Below, one piece after another: positions 7,952-15,069 of a stretch of DNA of 25,589 bases. The notes beneath the pieces were generated by a model. That model was not told the DNA's origin, did no database searches, and saw only the letters and a list, made by a program, of their open reading frames with translations. The DNA lies in assembly GCA_964505555.1 (NCBI GenBank), contig CAZDIO010000089.1, positions 1 to 25,589 on the forward strand, in the 5' to 3' direction. The stretch comes from CAZDIO01 sp964505555. Lineage in GTDB: Bacteria; Bdellovibrionota_C; UBA2361; SZUA-149; CAZDIO01. Positions within the stretch are counted from its first letter, which is position 1, and each line of letters begins with the position of its first letter. Position numbers and translations under genes: made by a program.

Positions 7952-8833
7952 TCATTTCGTGCTCGCCATACAAGCTGTTAGCGTCGAAACTGCATTATTG
8001 ACAGCATCCAATGCATCACGGGCATTGGCTTGCATCTCTGCAACTGTTTCTCCGTTAAGAGTTGACGTGGAGAGATCTAAATAAATAGGATCAATCACCG
8101 TGGTTAAAAATCGATTTGTCTTCCTAGACGCAAGTCGTCGAACCCGACTTCCAAAAATATCAAGTTGCTCTCTTGTAAATTCAAAATCAAAATCCATCAT
8201 CGCTCGCTGGGAGGTAGACAAAACACTATTTGCAACTGTTTCTGCCATCCCTGCCATTTTTGAGAGAATTGTCCTTGCAGCAAGATATTCCCGGAGGACA
8301 AGTTTTCGATCCTCACGACTAAACCCACCTGCACAGCTCTGATCATTTGGGGAACCCTCAATACTATGACGCTCCCAAGAGCCCCAAAGGCAAACTTGGA
8401 GTGTAGAGATAGCATCGTTCACGGCATCTAAGGATGCGCGGGAATTCTCCTGACCAAGGGGATTTGCACCAGTCAGCACAGAAGTAGAAAGACTCAAATA
8501 AGTAGGATCAATCACGCTCGCCAAAAACAGATTCGTCCGATCCGAAGCACCGCGTCTGGTGAGATCTCCATAATGCTCGATCTCTCCCTTCCAAGCCTGA
8601 AACTCTGCATCTAACGCCATTCGCTGCGTTGCCGAAAGGGTTCCATTTGAAGACATTACAGCAAGCTCCACCATCCGCGAAAACATCTCTTCAAGAGGAA
8701 GATATTGCTTCGTCACCAATGAGCGATCTTCGCGATCATAACCACCAGCACAAATTGGAGCAGCACTCGCTTCCAAAATAACGAAACCGAAAATACCAAA
8801 AGCAAAAAGACTCATTAAGATTATTTTTTTCAC
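7952..8833 (-). CDS. Exported protein with two flagellin-core-like repeats
   Basis: A 293-residue protein with a signal peptide (1-25, ending ASAA). Two homologous repeats follow, 28-148 and 167-288. Each begins CAGGYDRED/CAGGFSRED and ends DAVN-A-STL-x-C. Each repeat resembles the flagellin D1 core: FSRMVELAVMSSNGTLS matches the flagellin LQRMRELAVQSANGTxS helix, ALDAEFQAWKGEIEHYGDLT matches ALQxExxxLxxEIDRIAxxT, and SLDAVNDAISTL matches the C-terminal flagellin helix. The intervening IDPTYLSLSTSVL fits the turn before that helix. Cys28/Cys148 and Cys167/Cys288 bracket the repeats and could form disulfides. Flagellins are not Sec-exported and rarely contain cysteine, so this is a derived use of the helical core. 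The start is GTG with GGAG 6 nt upstream. The function is unknown; it may be a periplasmic or surface structural protein. No flagellar genes are nearby. Confidence 0.7.
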   Translation of the reverse strand: MKKIILMSLFAFGIFGFVILEASAAPICAGGYDREDRSLVTKQYLPLEEMFSRMVELAVMSSNGTLSATQRMALDAEFQAWKGEIEHYGDLTRRGASDRTNLFLASVIDPTYLSLSTSVLTGANPLGQENSRASLDAVNDAISTLQVCLWGSWERHSIEGSPNDQSCAGGFSREDRKLVLREYLAARTILSKMAGMAETVANSVLSTSQRAMMDFDFEFTREQLDIFGSRVRRLASRKTNRFLTTVIDPIYLDLSTSTLNGETVAEMQANARDALDAVNNAVSTLTACMASTK

Positions 8834-9084
8834 AGCGCTCTCCTTTGCAAATTACAAACGTTACTGATTGCGCAGAAGGTATTACAAAAACCATCTGTGA
8901 AAAAGAAAAAAATGTTGTCTCTCTCTAACATCAGAAGATAGCTATATTTTTATTCTTTTACTTTAACTCATATCAACAACAATGCAGAGATGACGCTACG
9001 AGAGAATGAAATTCGCAGCAAGTATGCGTATTTTAAAGGACGGAGAGAAAGCAGAAGAAGCTCACCTCTTTTTTATCTTATCCT

Positions 9085-9114
9085 GGGCCTAGAGGATTTC
9101 GTCCCCCTAGGCCC
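9085..9114. repeat. Imperfect hairpin GGGCCTAG/CTAGGCCC
   Basis: GGGCCTAG (9085-9092) pairs with CTAGGCCC (9107-9114). GGA and TCC can extend the stem across a small internal loop. It lies 18 nt beyond the stop of the minus-strand remnant ending at 9133. No U-tract follows on the minus strand. Confidence 0.5.
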
Positions 9115-9132
9115 TTCCCGCTGTCTCATGAT

Positions 9133-9249
9133 CTAATCATCCTCGCGGAGCTCTTCGGCGAGTCGGTTTGCTTCGCCGCCCATCGAAGTGCTAGTCCGAA
9201 TCTCAAGAAACAATGTTTGACACCAAATGCCTATCCTGCACGAGTTTTA
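9133..9249 (-). pseudogene. Possible gene remnant (C-terminal fragment)
   Basis: An open minus-strand frame of about 38 codons ends at TAG (9133-9135), with the peptide MGGEANRLAEELREDD at its end. The composition is protein-like and a hairpin follows the stop, as for intact genes here. There is no ribosome site before its only ATG, and a stop lies upstream. It may be a remnant or chance. Confidence 0.2.
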
Positions 9250-9269
9250 CAGAAGTGCAGGATAGGCAT
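9227..9269. repeat. 15-bp perfect inverted repeat
   Basis: ATGCCTATCCTGCAC (9227-9241) and its exact complement (9255-9269) flank a 13-nt loop. No gene ends within 100 nt on the plus strand. It is not followed by a U-tract. Confidence 0.75.
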
Positions 9270-9361
9270 CATTTATCTGATTCTTCCGTTACAAGGCTAA
9301 TGGTTCTTGAGCTGGTTTGCTCTTCCACTCTTATTGAAACAATAGAAGGATTTAAGTAATA

Positions 9362-9395
9362 ACGGTTCCTATTTTAGAAAGATAATAGGAACCGT
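9362..9395. repeat. REP-like palindrome, copy 1
   Basis: ACGGTTCCTATT (9362-9373) and AATAGGAACCGT (9384-9395) form a 12-bp perfect stem. The same element occurs in opposite orientation at 10278-10313; the two copies agree in arms and most of the loop (TTAGAAA). The pair brackets the gene at 9566-10261. GGTTCCTATT-type palindromes resemble REP elements mobilised by REP-associated IS200-type transposases, but no such gene is in the window. Confidence 0.8.
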
Positions 9396-9401
9396 CACTA
9401 C

Positions 9402-9548
9402 TTATTTTCCTGGATACCCCATGTTGACCATCTCATACTTTTTGAGATAAAGTTTATCTGCCTTGATTGGCTCCTTTAGCCCTTGATTGGGATAAATTGG
9501 AAGGTTGATTCCTTCGACAGATTGAGTAGCGTTTATTGAACTGTTTAT
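9402..9548 (-). pseudogene. Probable C-terminal gene remnant
   Basis: A minus-strand frame of 48 codons ends at TAA (9402-9404) and reads like a real C-terminus (LPIYPNQGLKEPIKADKLYL, then KKYEMVNMGYPGK). It has no start codon before an in-frame TAA at 9549-9551 apart from late internal ATGs. Its upstream end runs close to the start of the plus-strand gene at 9566, which suggests that an older gene was truncated. REP-like copy 1 begins 6 nt after its stop. I do not recognise the family. Confidence 0.3.
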
Positions 9549-9565
9549 TTATTGGGAGAAACACC

Positions 9566-10261
9566 ATGTCTTATTCAAATACTGTACCTAAATTCCATAA
9601 CCCCCGTTTGCAAGACACTTTTGAGGAAACTCAAGAGGAATTTTTAAACTTTCAGTCTGAATTAGATAAGATTTCAGAGGATATTAAGACTCTGGAGAAT
9701 TATCTAAGAGAAATGAATGTTTGTATTCCGCTACGAGTTTTTGTGGGGAAGACTTACGAGTTAGAGGGTAGTTATTTAAAATTCGCTGAAGGACCGCTTA
9801 GTAGCGAATATTGCGGCCCACGTCGAAAGGCGAAACTTTATTCGAGAGCATTGGTGTGGGATCTAGATGACAAAGGAAACTATCGAATTTTGTACGAGTG
9901 CTCGGCAGTAAATGGTGAAATAGAATTTGTCGATAAAGAGTTTGATGGAGATGACGAACACTGCCTACCGGATATGTTTCCGGATATGAACACAGAAACG
10001 ATCGAACGGAAACCGCTCTTGGAAACAAAGATTGATATTCGAATCTCAATGTCCCATTACCTCCCCGATTTATTAGAGGAGTTTGTAGAGCAATTTGGTG
10101 AATCCCGGTCAAATATTGAAGATGATAACGCCCTCCTAGAGGCATTCCAAGAAATGCAAGTACAAACCCGCCCAAAAATAGGCAACTTGTTATTTGGAAG
10201 ATGGAAAAACCAACAAAAGATAGAGATCCAAAAGACAAAGGTGGAAGACTCCCATACCTAA
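9566..10261 (+). CDS. Hypothetical protein, 231 aa, with N-terminal coiled coil
   Basis: I do not recognise this protein. The ATG at 9566 is preferred because GGGAGA lies 6-7 nt upstream; a longer frame opens with TTG at 9536. There is no signal peptide or membrane segment. Residues about 17-50 form an acidic coiled coil. Residues about 55-130 look beta-rich (VFVGKTYELEG, SRALVWDLDDKGNYRILYEC). Residues 155-200 are helical and strongly acidic, and the C-terminus is basic. The gene is bracketed by two inverted copies of one palindrome (9362-9395 and 10278-10313), which may mark it as a recent insertion. It is probably a cytoplasmic accessory protein of unknown function. Confidence 0.6.
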   Translation: MSYSNTVPKFHNPRLQDTFEETQEEFLNFQSELDKISEDIKTLENYLREMNVCIPLRVFVGKTYELEGSYLKFAEGPLSSEYCGPRRKAKLYSRALVWDLDDKGNYRILYECSAVNGEIEFVDKEFDGDDEHCLPDMFPDMNTETIERKPLLETKIDIRISMSHYLPDLLEEFVEQFGESRSNIEDDNALLEAFQEMQVQTRPKIGNLLFGRWKNQQKIEIQKTKVEDSHT

Positions 10262-10277
10262 CCACCTAAAAAGCAGG

Positions 10278-10313
10278 GACGGTTCCTATTGTTTTTCTAA
10301 AATAGGAACCGTC
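10278..10313. repeat. REP-like palindrome, copy 2 (inverted)
   Basis: GACGGTTCCTATT (10278-10290) pairs perfectly with AATAGGAACCGTC (10301-10313). Read on the minus strand it is nearly identical to copy 1, differing mainly in the loop. It begins 16 nt after the stop of the 9566 gene, so it could also act as that gene's terminator; it carries an internal T-run but no trailing one. Confidence 0.8.
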
Positions 10314-10372
10314 AATCAGAATTCTCTCCAGCGGTGTCGAAGGTGGAGGGGATTTCCTCAAGCAAATTTCTG

Positions 10373-10404
10373 CCCTGGCAGTGGAGATACACACACTGCC
10401 AGGG
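10373..10404. terminator. 11-bp hairpin after the 10439 gene
   Basis: CCCTGGCAGTG (10373-10383) and CACTGCCAGGG (10394-10404) are perfectly complementary with a 10-nt loop. It lies 34 nt past the stop of the minus-strand gene at 10439-10927. With copy 2 of the REP-like element, each of the two convergent genes has its own hairpin. No strong U-tract follows. Confidence 0.45.
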
Positions 10405-10438
10405 AAATGCCTCAAATCCATACACGAAACAGAAGGAC

Positions 10439-10927
10439 TTACCCAACAAACCGAAGTCGTGAAATCAGTCGTGTTAACGTTGACACAACCAATGCAGCTA
10501 CAATCACAGCCGTCTCAAAAAGGCCAAAGCGGACCAGAGCGTACTTCCATATTTCAGTAGGCGTAAAGAAGCCCTTTGGTGCTTTGTCGATTACCAGCAG
10601 GATAACGAGTCCAGAGATGATCAGTAGGCTTACTGATTTGGCAACATATTGCGCCTTTTCTTGAGGGCTACAAATAGTTGTACCCCACTGGCGAATTGAA
10701 ATCTCAAACTCACAAACACAATCCTCGAGCTTCACTACGCACTTGGTCATGAACGGCCCAAGTAGTGGCGAAAGACTAAACGTCGCTAAAGCAAGAAACC
10801 AGTAATCGACCGACACTATGTACTCGACCACCCTAAGAAAGAACGCCGCAATCGGCGCAGCGATCAGCGCCGTGAACGTGGAAAGTACCAAGTTAAAGCG
10901 CGAACTGTTTAACGCATGTCCAAGCAC
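10439..10927 (-). CDS. Small integral membrane protein, 162 aa
   Basis: An unrecognised membrane protein with about four hydrophobic segments: roughly 12-35, 40-60, 97-114 and 130-150. Between the second and third lies a soluble loop with three cysteines (KCVVKLEDCVCEFE, about 62-75). The start is GTG at 10927 with GGAGG 5 nt upstream, a good ribosome site. It stands alone, convergent with the 9566 gene. The function is unknown. Confidence 0.65.
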   Translation of the reverse strand: MLGHALNSSRFNLVLSTFTALIAAPIAAFFLRVVEYIVSVDYWFLALATFSLSPLLGPFMTKCVVKLEDCVCEFEISIRQWGTTICSPQEKAQYVAKSVSLLIISGLVILLVIDKAPKGFFTPTEIWKYALVRFGLFETAVIVAALVVSTLTRLISRLRFVG

Positions 10928-11169
10928 TTGAGCCTCCCTTCAGTAATAACCTCAATGAATTACATTCCCCTCCTACCCGACATATGAGAACAATAAAAAG
11001 ATCCGTAACGCGGGAATCACTACCACATCCTCAAAAGAACAGAAAATCTACGTATCAAGGCAAACCTTGAGCAAAACGAAGAACAAAATCGTTTCGGGCC
11101 CGACACCCTTTTTCCTCTTTGTGATGAGCGTCATGGTTTCCTATTATCGATTGGTCTCATGATGATGCG

Positions 11170-11889
11170 ATGGCTAAAAATATTTTTGTCGGCTGCGCCG
11201 GTTGGAAGGTCCCGAAACGGTATCGTGCAGAGGAAAAAATTCATCATCTCCAACAATATTCCAAGTATTTTAATTGCGTAGAAATTAATTCCTCGTTTTA
11301 CCGTAACCATAAAGCCGCAACCTATGCAGAATGGGCTGCTCTTGTTCCAGACAACTTTCGCTTTGCCCTCAAAATTCCCCGATCTGTTTCGCATAACACC
11401 AAGTTGCGTCGACCTGAGCTTCTTTTGCCATTTTTGGAAGCGACGGCGGTGCTCGGCCATAAGCGTGGACCGTTCTTACTCCAAACCGCGCCAAAGCTCG
11501 TCTTTGATAAAAAGGTGGTTGAAGCCTGTTTTAAATATCTTCGTCAGCGGTTTGAGGGAGTCATTGTTTGTGAGCCTCGACATAAAAGCTGGATCGATGA
11601 AAGTGCTTTAGCCGTAATGCGAAAGTATGAGATTTCGTTAGTAGCGGCCGATCCCGGAGTGGTGAATGTTCTCACCACTGATTATTCAAAGAAAGAGACT
11701 CATTACATAAGATTGCACGGCGCTCCACAAACTTATTTTAGCCCTTATTCAACTGAATTTCTCTCATCACTCTCAGACAAGCTTCGAGCTGTTAAACCCA
11801 TATCTGCAACTTGGGTAATATTTGACAATACCGCCTGGGGTCACGCATTTCCAAACGCAATTCGATTTAATGAGTTGTTATCCAAGTAG
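11170..11889 (+). CDS. DUF72 family protein (YecE-like)
   Basis: A complete 239-residue DUF72 protein with a TIM-barrel-like fold; family members are of uncertain biochemical role. Family hallmarks are the N-terminal FVGCAGW (6-12), VEINSSFYR (37-45), FALKIPR (65-71) and the C-terminal FDNTAWGHAFPNAI. The length is normal for the family and there is no signal peptide, so it is cytoplasmic. The ATG at 11170 gives the expected N-terminus, though no clear ribosome site precedes it. It stands alone, and neither neighbour suggests a pathway. Confidence 0.9.
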   Translation: MAKNIFVGCAGWKVPKRYRAEEKIHHLQQYSKYFNCVEINSSFYRNHKAATYAEWAALVPDNFRFALKIPRSVSHNTKLRRPELLLPFLEATAVLGHKRGPFLLQTAPKLVFDKKVVEACFKYLRQRFEGVIVCEPRHKSWIDESALAVMRKYEISLVAADPGVVNVLTTDYSKKETHYIRLHGAPQTYFSPYSTEFLSSLSDKLRAVKPISATWVIFDNTAWGHAFPNAIRFNELLSK

Positions 11890-12008
11890 TTTCTTAAAAT
11901 ACAACAGGAACGAGCACCTATTGGTGACGTAGAACTAAAAAGAGAGTGCAGAATTACTTGATAGAGAGAACAGCACCAGCAGGACTATTTCTCTACCCAT
12001 TTCAGTGC

Positions 12009-12596
12009 CTATTTCAGTCCTAAGTCGGAAAGGAGCGACTGGGTGTCCACTCCGCCGATGGGTTGCACAAACATCACTTTTGCTGAACCCCGCGGGTTAC
12101 CTTTCCTGCCGCCTTCCAACACGATCACAACGTCTCCCGCCGTAAGCGCAGGAACGTTGCTCCAACGGGTCAGAAGTTTGTCTAGACGGTCACAACCCTG
12201 GAGTTTGTTGTCAATGGCCCAACCGTAGGCGAGCGATCTGATTCTCCGACTTCTTTTCCCAGCAAACGAAAACTGCGGTCCAAGTGCCTCTAGACCCTCA
12301 GCTACGTTAGCCAGAAAGAGTAGTTCGATTACCTCGCACACGTCGCGCCAATCTTCAATTTCGCCGAGCACGAGTTCAAATCGGATCGGTCCGCTGCACG
12401 TCCGGCATCTCAAATCTGACTGAGCGACAACTGGCGCAAGGTCAATCCGAGACACTGAACAGAGAACGATCTGCACTGGCTCCTGGATGTCCATCATCAG
12501 ATCGGGAAGCCACTCTTCAACACAGATCACTACCTTTGGGCGTTTTTCAACTACTGATGGCTGTGTGCCACCGTTTTCAACCTCATTTGTGTCCAT
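12009..12596 (-). CDS. Hypothetical protein, 195 aa
   Basis: I do not recognise this protein. The ATG at 12596 is preferred because GAGGAGG lies 5 nt upstream; the frame extends to 12626. There is no signal peptide or membrane segment. Residues about 20-50 carry a beta-like KVVICVEEWLPDLM stretch, followed by one CRTC pair (about 64-67) that could bind metal only with another site. A basic patch GKRSRRIRS is at about 113-121, and the C-terminal half ends in a beta-like VVIVLEGGRKG segment. It may be a small alpha/beta cytoplasmic protein. There is no operon partner. Confidence 0.55.
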   Translation of the reverse strand: MDTNEVENGGTQPSVVEKRPKVVICVEEWLPDLMMDIQEPVQIVLCSVSRIDLAPVVAQSDLRCRTCSGPIRFELVLGEIEDWRDVCEVIELLFLANVAEGLEALGPQFSFAGKRSRRIRSLAYGWAIDNKLQGCDRLDKLLTRWSNVPALTAGDVVIVLEGGRKGNPRGSAKVMFVQPIGGVDTQSLLSDLGLK

Positions 12597-13074
12597 AATA
12601 TCCTCCTCGGTTTGTTTGAGCTTCATTGGCCAAACCTCACGAGTGGGTCGGCCGACAAAAGATGGTTTTGGCTCTGCTTCGTTGTCAGCTCCGCGTCATT
12701 TACACTTCGCGTGCCGCATGAACCCGCACAGCATTGACCATGGATTCTTTTGTCCCGAGGGATCTAGGATGAACACGGGGAGAAAAACAGTTTGCTGGTG
12801 CTGTCTCTCAGACTATGCGCAAAGGTAATCGCGCGCTATACTGAAAAACAGTTCTGAATCCTCTACTGTTATAGCTTTTGATGAAAAGAACTTTCTCAAT
12901 AAATGCAAAACAACAGATACAAAACAACTACGTGAAGCTGAAGATTAACACTCTGCTAGAGGTTATTCTACCTCATAGCATAGATATGTTTACCCTCCTA
13001 AAGAGCCTAACTGGCCTTTATTCTCTCTAAAGTTGATTAGAGATACCTCATATGCAAAAATACTCTGTTTAGAA
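12597..13074. other. Intergenic region, nothing recognisable
   Basis: About 480 nt between divergent genes. Reading frames here are short, lack ribosome sites and do not look like proteins. Its first 220 nt are richer in GC than the rest, which is AT-rich and probably holds the promoter of the Cys-rich gene, though I could not fix it. Confidence 0.4.
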
Positions 13075-14760
13075 ATGGAAACACGTCAATGCAAAATCTC
13101 TGGTCGCTCGTTTACCGTATCTCCATTTGAAAAAGAACTCCGTTCTCGGTTTGGCTTCGAGGATCTCCCTACTCTCTCAGTTCCCTTCCGCTTCCGTGAA
13201 CTTGGAGCGTTTTGGCCACAATGGAATCTTCACCCTAGAAAATGTGACAAAACTGGTAGAAATCTCATCTCTATTTTTCGTCCTGACTGTGAATATCCAG
13301 TATGGGAGAGAGAAGAATGGATCAGAGAAGGAGATCCACCCCACGCGGAATTTGATTTCACCCGTTCTTTTTTCGATCAGGCGTGGGAGCTCTTTCGTCA
13401 ATGCCCCCTTCCCCATACCTTCCAAAGCCATAACGAGAATTGTGAATATACCGATGACTTCTACTACAGCAAAAACTGCTACCTTTGCCATTCGTGTAAC
13501 ACTCTCGAGGACTGTCGCTACTGCTACCTGGGAACACAATCAAAAAATGTCCAGTTTTGTATCTATTCACAGTTTTGTGAGCTTGGAAGCGACATCGTTC
13601 ACTGCCGAAATTGTTTTGATGTAGTCCACGTTTCGTATTGCCGCGAAGTTTCAAGTTCTTCATTTCTCTATGACTGTCGAAACTGCTCTGACTGTATGTT
13701 TTGTTGTAATCTTCGAAATAAAACATACTGTTTTGAGAATCAACAGCTTACAAAAGCTCAGTTTCAAGAAAAAAAAGTAGCATGGGATCTTCGCTCTCGT
13801 ACAGTAATGGAACGTGCAAAGAAGCATTTTCTAAAAATGATGCGTGAGATTGCCTGGCATCGCGCACTGCATATCGATTTTTGTGAAAACTCTTCTGGAA
13901 ACTACATCACAAACTGCAAAAACTGCGAAGACTGTTTTATCTCACCCGATCACGAAGATTGTGTCCATGACTTTACCTCAGGCCCCAATGCACGAGCGAC
14001 TCTGGATAGCATGGGAACTATTGGAAGTGAGCTGTCGTATTACTCCGTAATGGTAGTCTATTGTTATCAAACCCGATTTTCGTTTGAATTAAATGAGTGT
14101 CGATTTTGTGACTACTGCGCCTACTGTTTTCAATGCCAATACTGTTTTGGCTGCTGCGGGCTTCGCGGAAAGAGATATTGCATTTTTAATAAGCAGTATT
14201 CTGAAGCGGAATATCATCAGCTTCATGAAAAAATTATTCGTTATTTAAAAGACACGGGTGAATGGGGCCATTTTTTCCCGGGACACTTTGCTCCAAACCC
14301 ATATAACGAGAGCTGTTCCGGTTTCCATTTTCCACTTTCTGCTTCTGAACAAGAGGAGCTTCATTTTCGAAACTCGCCAGTACTACATCGAAGAAGTGGA
14401 GAGGAACTAGATGCCACAAAAATTCCTGACTCTCTTCAGGAGCTGTATTATGAAACAACAACCTCTCTTGATCCGGCAAAAGTTGAGTCGCTTTTGATCC
14501 GTTCCTTTTGGGATGAAAAATTTTGTCGCCCTTTTCGAATCACTAAAATTGATATCGAAAATTCACATCGCCTCAACATTGCCCTTCCAAACTCATACTA
14601 TATCGCTCGAATGCAAGAGAACTTTCGCTTGATGCCGTTTACAGGAAGCCTCCGAAACACCACCTGTGGAAAATCAGGAAACCCCATCCGCACCAGCTGG
14701 CCAGAAGAATATGATGGTCGAATTTTAAGTGAAGAGGAATACTTAAAGATCGTTCGCTGA
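13075..14760 (+). CDS. Cys-rich multi-zinc-knuckle protein of candidate-phylum type
   Basis: A 561-residue protein with about 40 cysteines in CxxC, CxxxC and CxxCxxC runs (for example NCEDCFIS and CAYCFQCQYCFGCC). It matches, from memory, a family common in CPR/Patescibacteria genomes, often mislabelled CaiB/BaiF. The family opens with a C-x-x-[ST]-G-x-x-F segment, then a K-C-D-x-T-G-x-x-x-I-S-x-[FY] segment (KCDKTGRNLISIF here), then FFDQ, EYT and KNCYLC blocks. Two internal repeats end in NLRNKTYCFENQQLTKAQF and GLRGKRYCIFNKQYSEAEY, also a family signature. The C-terminus has another CGKSGNPI-type segment. It is probably a cytoplasmic metal-binding protein of unknown function. The ATG at 13075 gives the family's usual N-terminus; the frame is open back to 13033. 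There is no strong ribosome site. Confidence 0.75.
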   Translation: METRQCKISGRSFTVSPFEKELRSRFGFEDLPTLSVPFRFRELGAFWPQWNLHPRKCDKTGRNLISIFRPDCEYPVWEREEWIREGDPPHAEFDFTRSFFDQAWELFRQCPLPHTFQSHNENCEYTDDFYYSKNCYLCHSCNTLEDCRYCYLGTQSKNVQFCIYSQFCELGSDIVHCRNCFDVVHVSYCREVSSSSFLYDCRNCSDCMFCCNLRNKTYCFENQQLTKAQFQEKKVAWDLRSRTVMERAKKHFLKMMREIAWHRALHIDFCENSSGNYITNCKNCEDCFISPDHEDCVHDFTSGPNARATLDSMGTIGSELSYYSVMVVYCYQTRFSFELNECRFCDYCAYCFQCQYCFGCCGLRGKRYCIFNKQYSEAEYHQLHEKIIRYLKDTGEWGHFFPGHFAPNPYNESCSGFHFPLSASEQEELHFRNSPVLHRRSGEELDATKIPDSLQELYYETTTSLDPAKVESLLIRSFWDEKFCRPFRITKIDIENSHRLNIALPNSYYIARMQENFRLMPFTGSLRNTTCGKSGNPIRTSWPEEYDGRILSEEEYLKIVR

Positions 14761-15069
14761 AAATAAAAATACATTACAGCCTCCATCTTCTCTGTGTTTC
14801 CGCATCTCTGTCCTCTGTATCTCTGTGGTTCCATGAACCTGCCGCTGCGAGCCGAGAGAACCGGCTGCGTGCGAAGCGAAACAATTTCGAACTCTTATCT
14901 AAACTCTTTTGCTCTTCGATAAGGGGCTTGGTTCCCCAGAACATCTACAAACTCAATCTCTCTTGGCGCGCTTTTTGCCTTATATTAATTAACGCTCCTA
15001 GGCTCTCCTAAGAAGTCTTTTGACGTTACTAGTGCTTTGCCGTGTCATCATATTCGGAATAAGCGTTGT
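14761..15069. other. Intergenic region with CTCTGTG-type repeat
   Basis: No gene seen. It contains the CTCTGTG repeat at 14787-14836. A nearby GCGAAGCGAAAC segment (14872-14883) recalls the GCGAAGCGAAGC motif of the element at 20021-20094. Confidence 0.5.
14787..14836. repeat. CTCTGTG-type intergenic repeat
   Basis: A run of degenerate CTCTGTG units (TTCTCTGTGTTTCCGC, ATCTCTGTCC, TCTGTATCTCTGTGG) related to the reverse strand of the CACAGAGTT decamers at 6746-6833. Such sequences are abundant intergenic repeats in many environmental bacteria. Only one arm is present, so no large hairpin forms. Confidence 0.55.

Larger units (their letters stand above)
8834..9565. other. Hairpin-rich gap with coding remnants
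   Basis: A 730-nt gap with no intact gene. It contains hairpins at 9085-9114, 9227-9269 and 9362-9395, and two short minus-strand reading frames that look like protein C-termini (9133-9249 and 9402-9548). This is consistent with decayed genes and repeat accumulation. Confidence 0.45.

Noticed and set aside
9227..10404. Several palindromes in a row that could suggest a CRISPR array
   Set aside because: The repeats differ in sequence and spacing, and there is no regular direct repeat-spacer pattern.
12487..12828. A 113-codon plus-strand frame over the start of the 12009 gene
   Set aside because: It overlaps the ribosome site of a better-supported gene and is Ser/Pro/Arg-rich without recognisable features.
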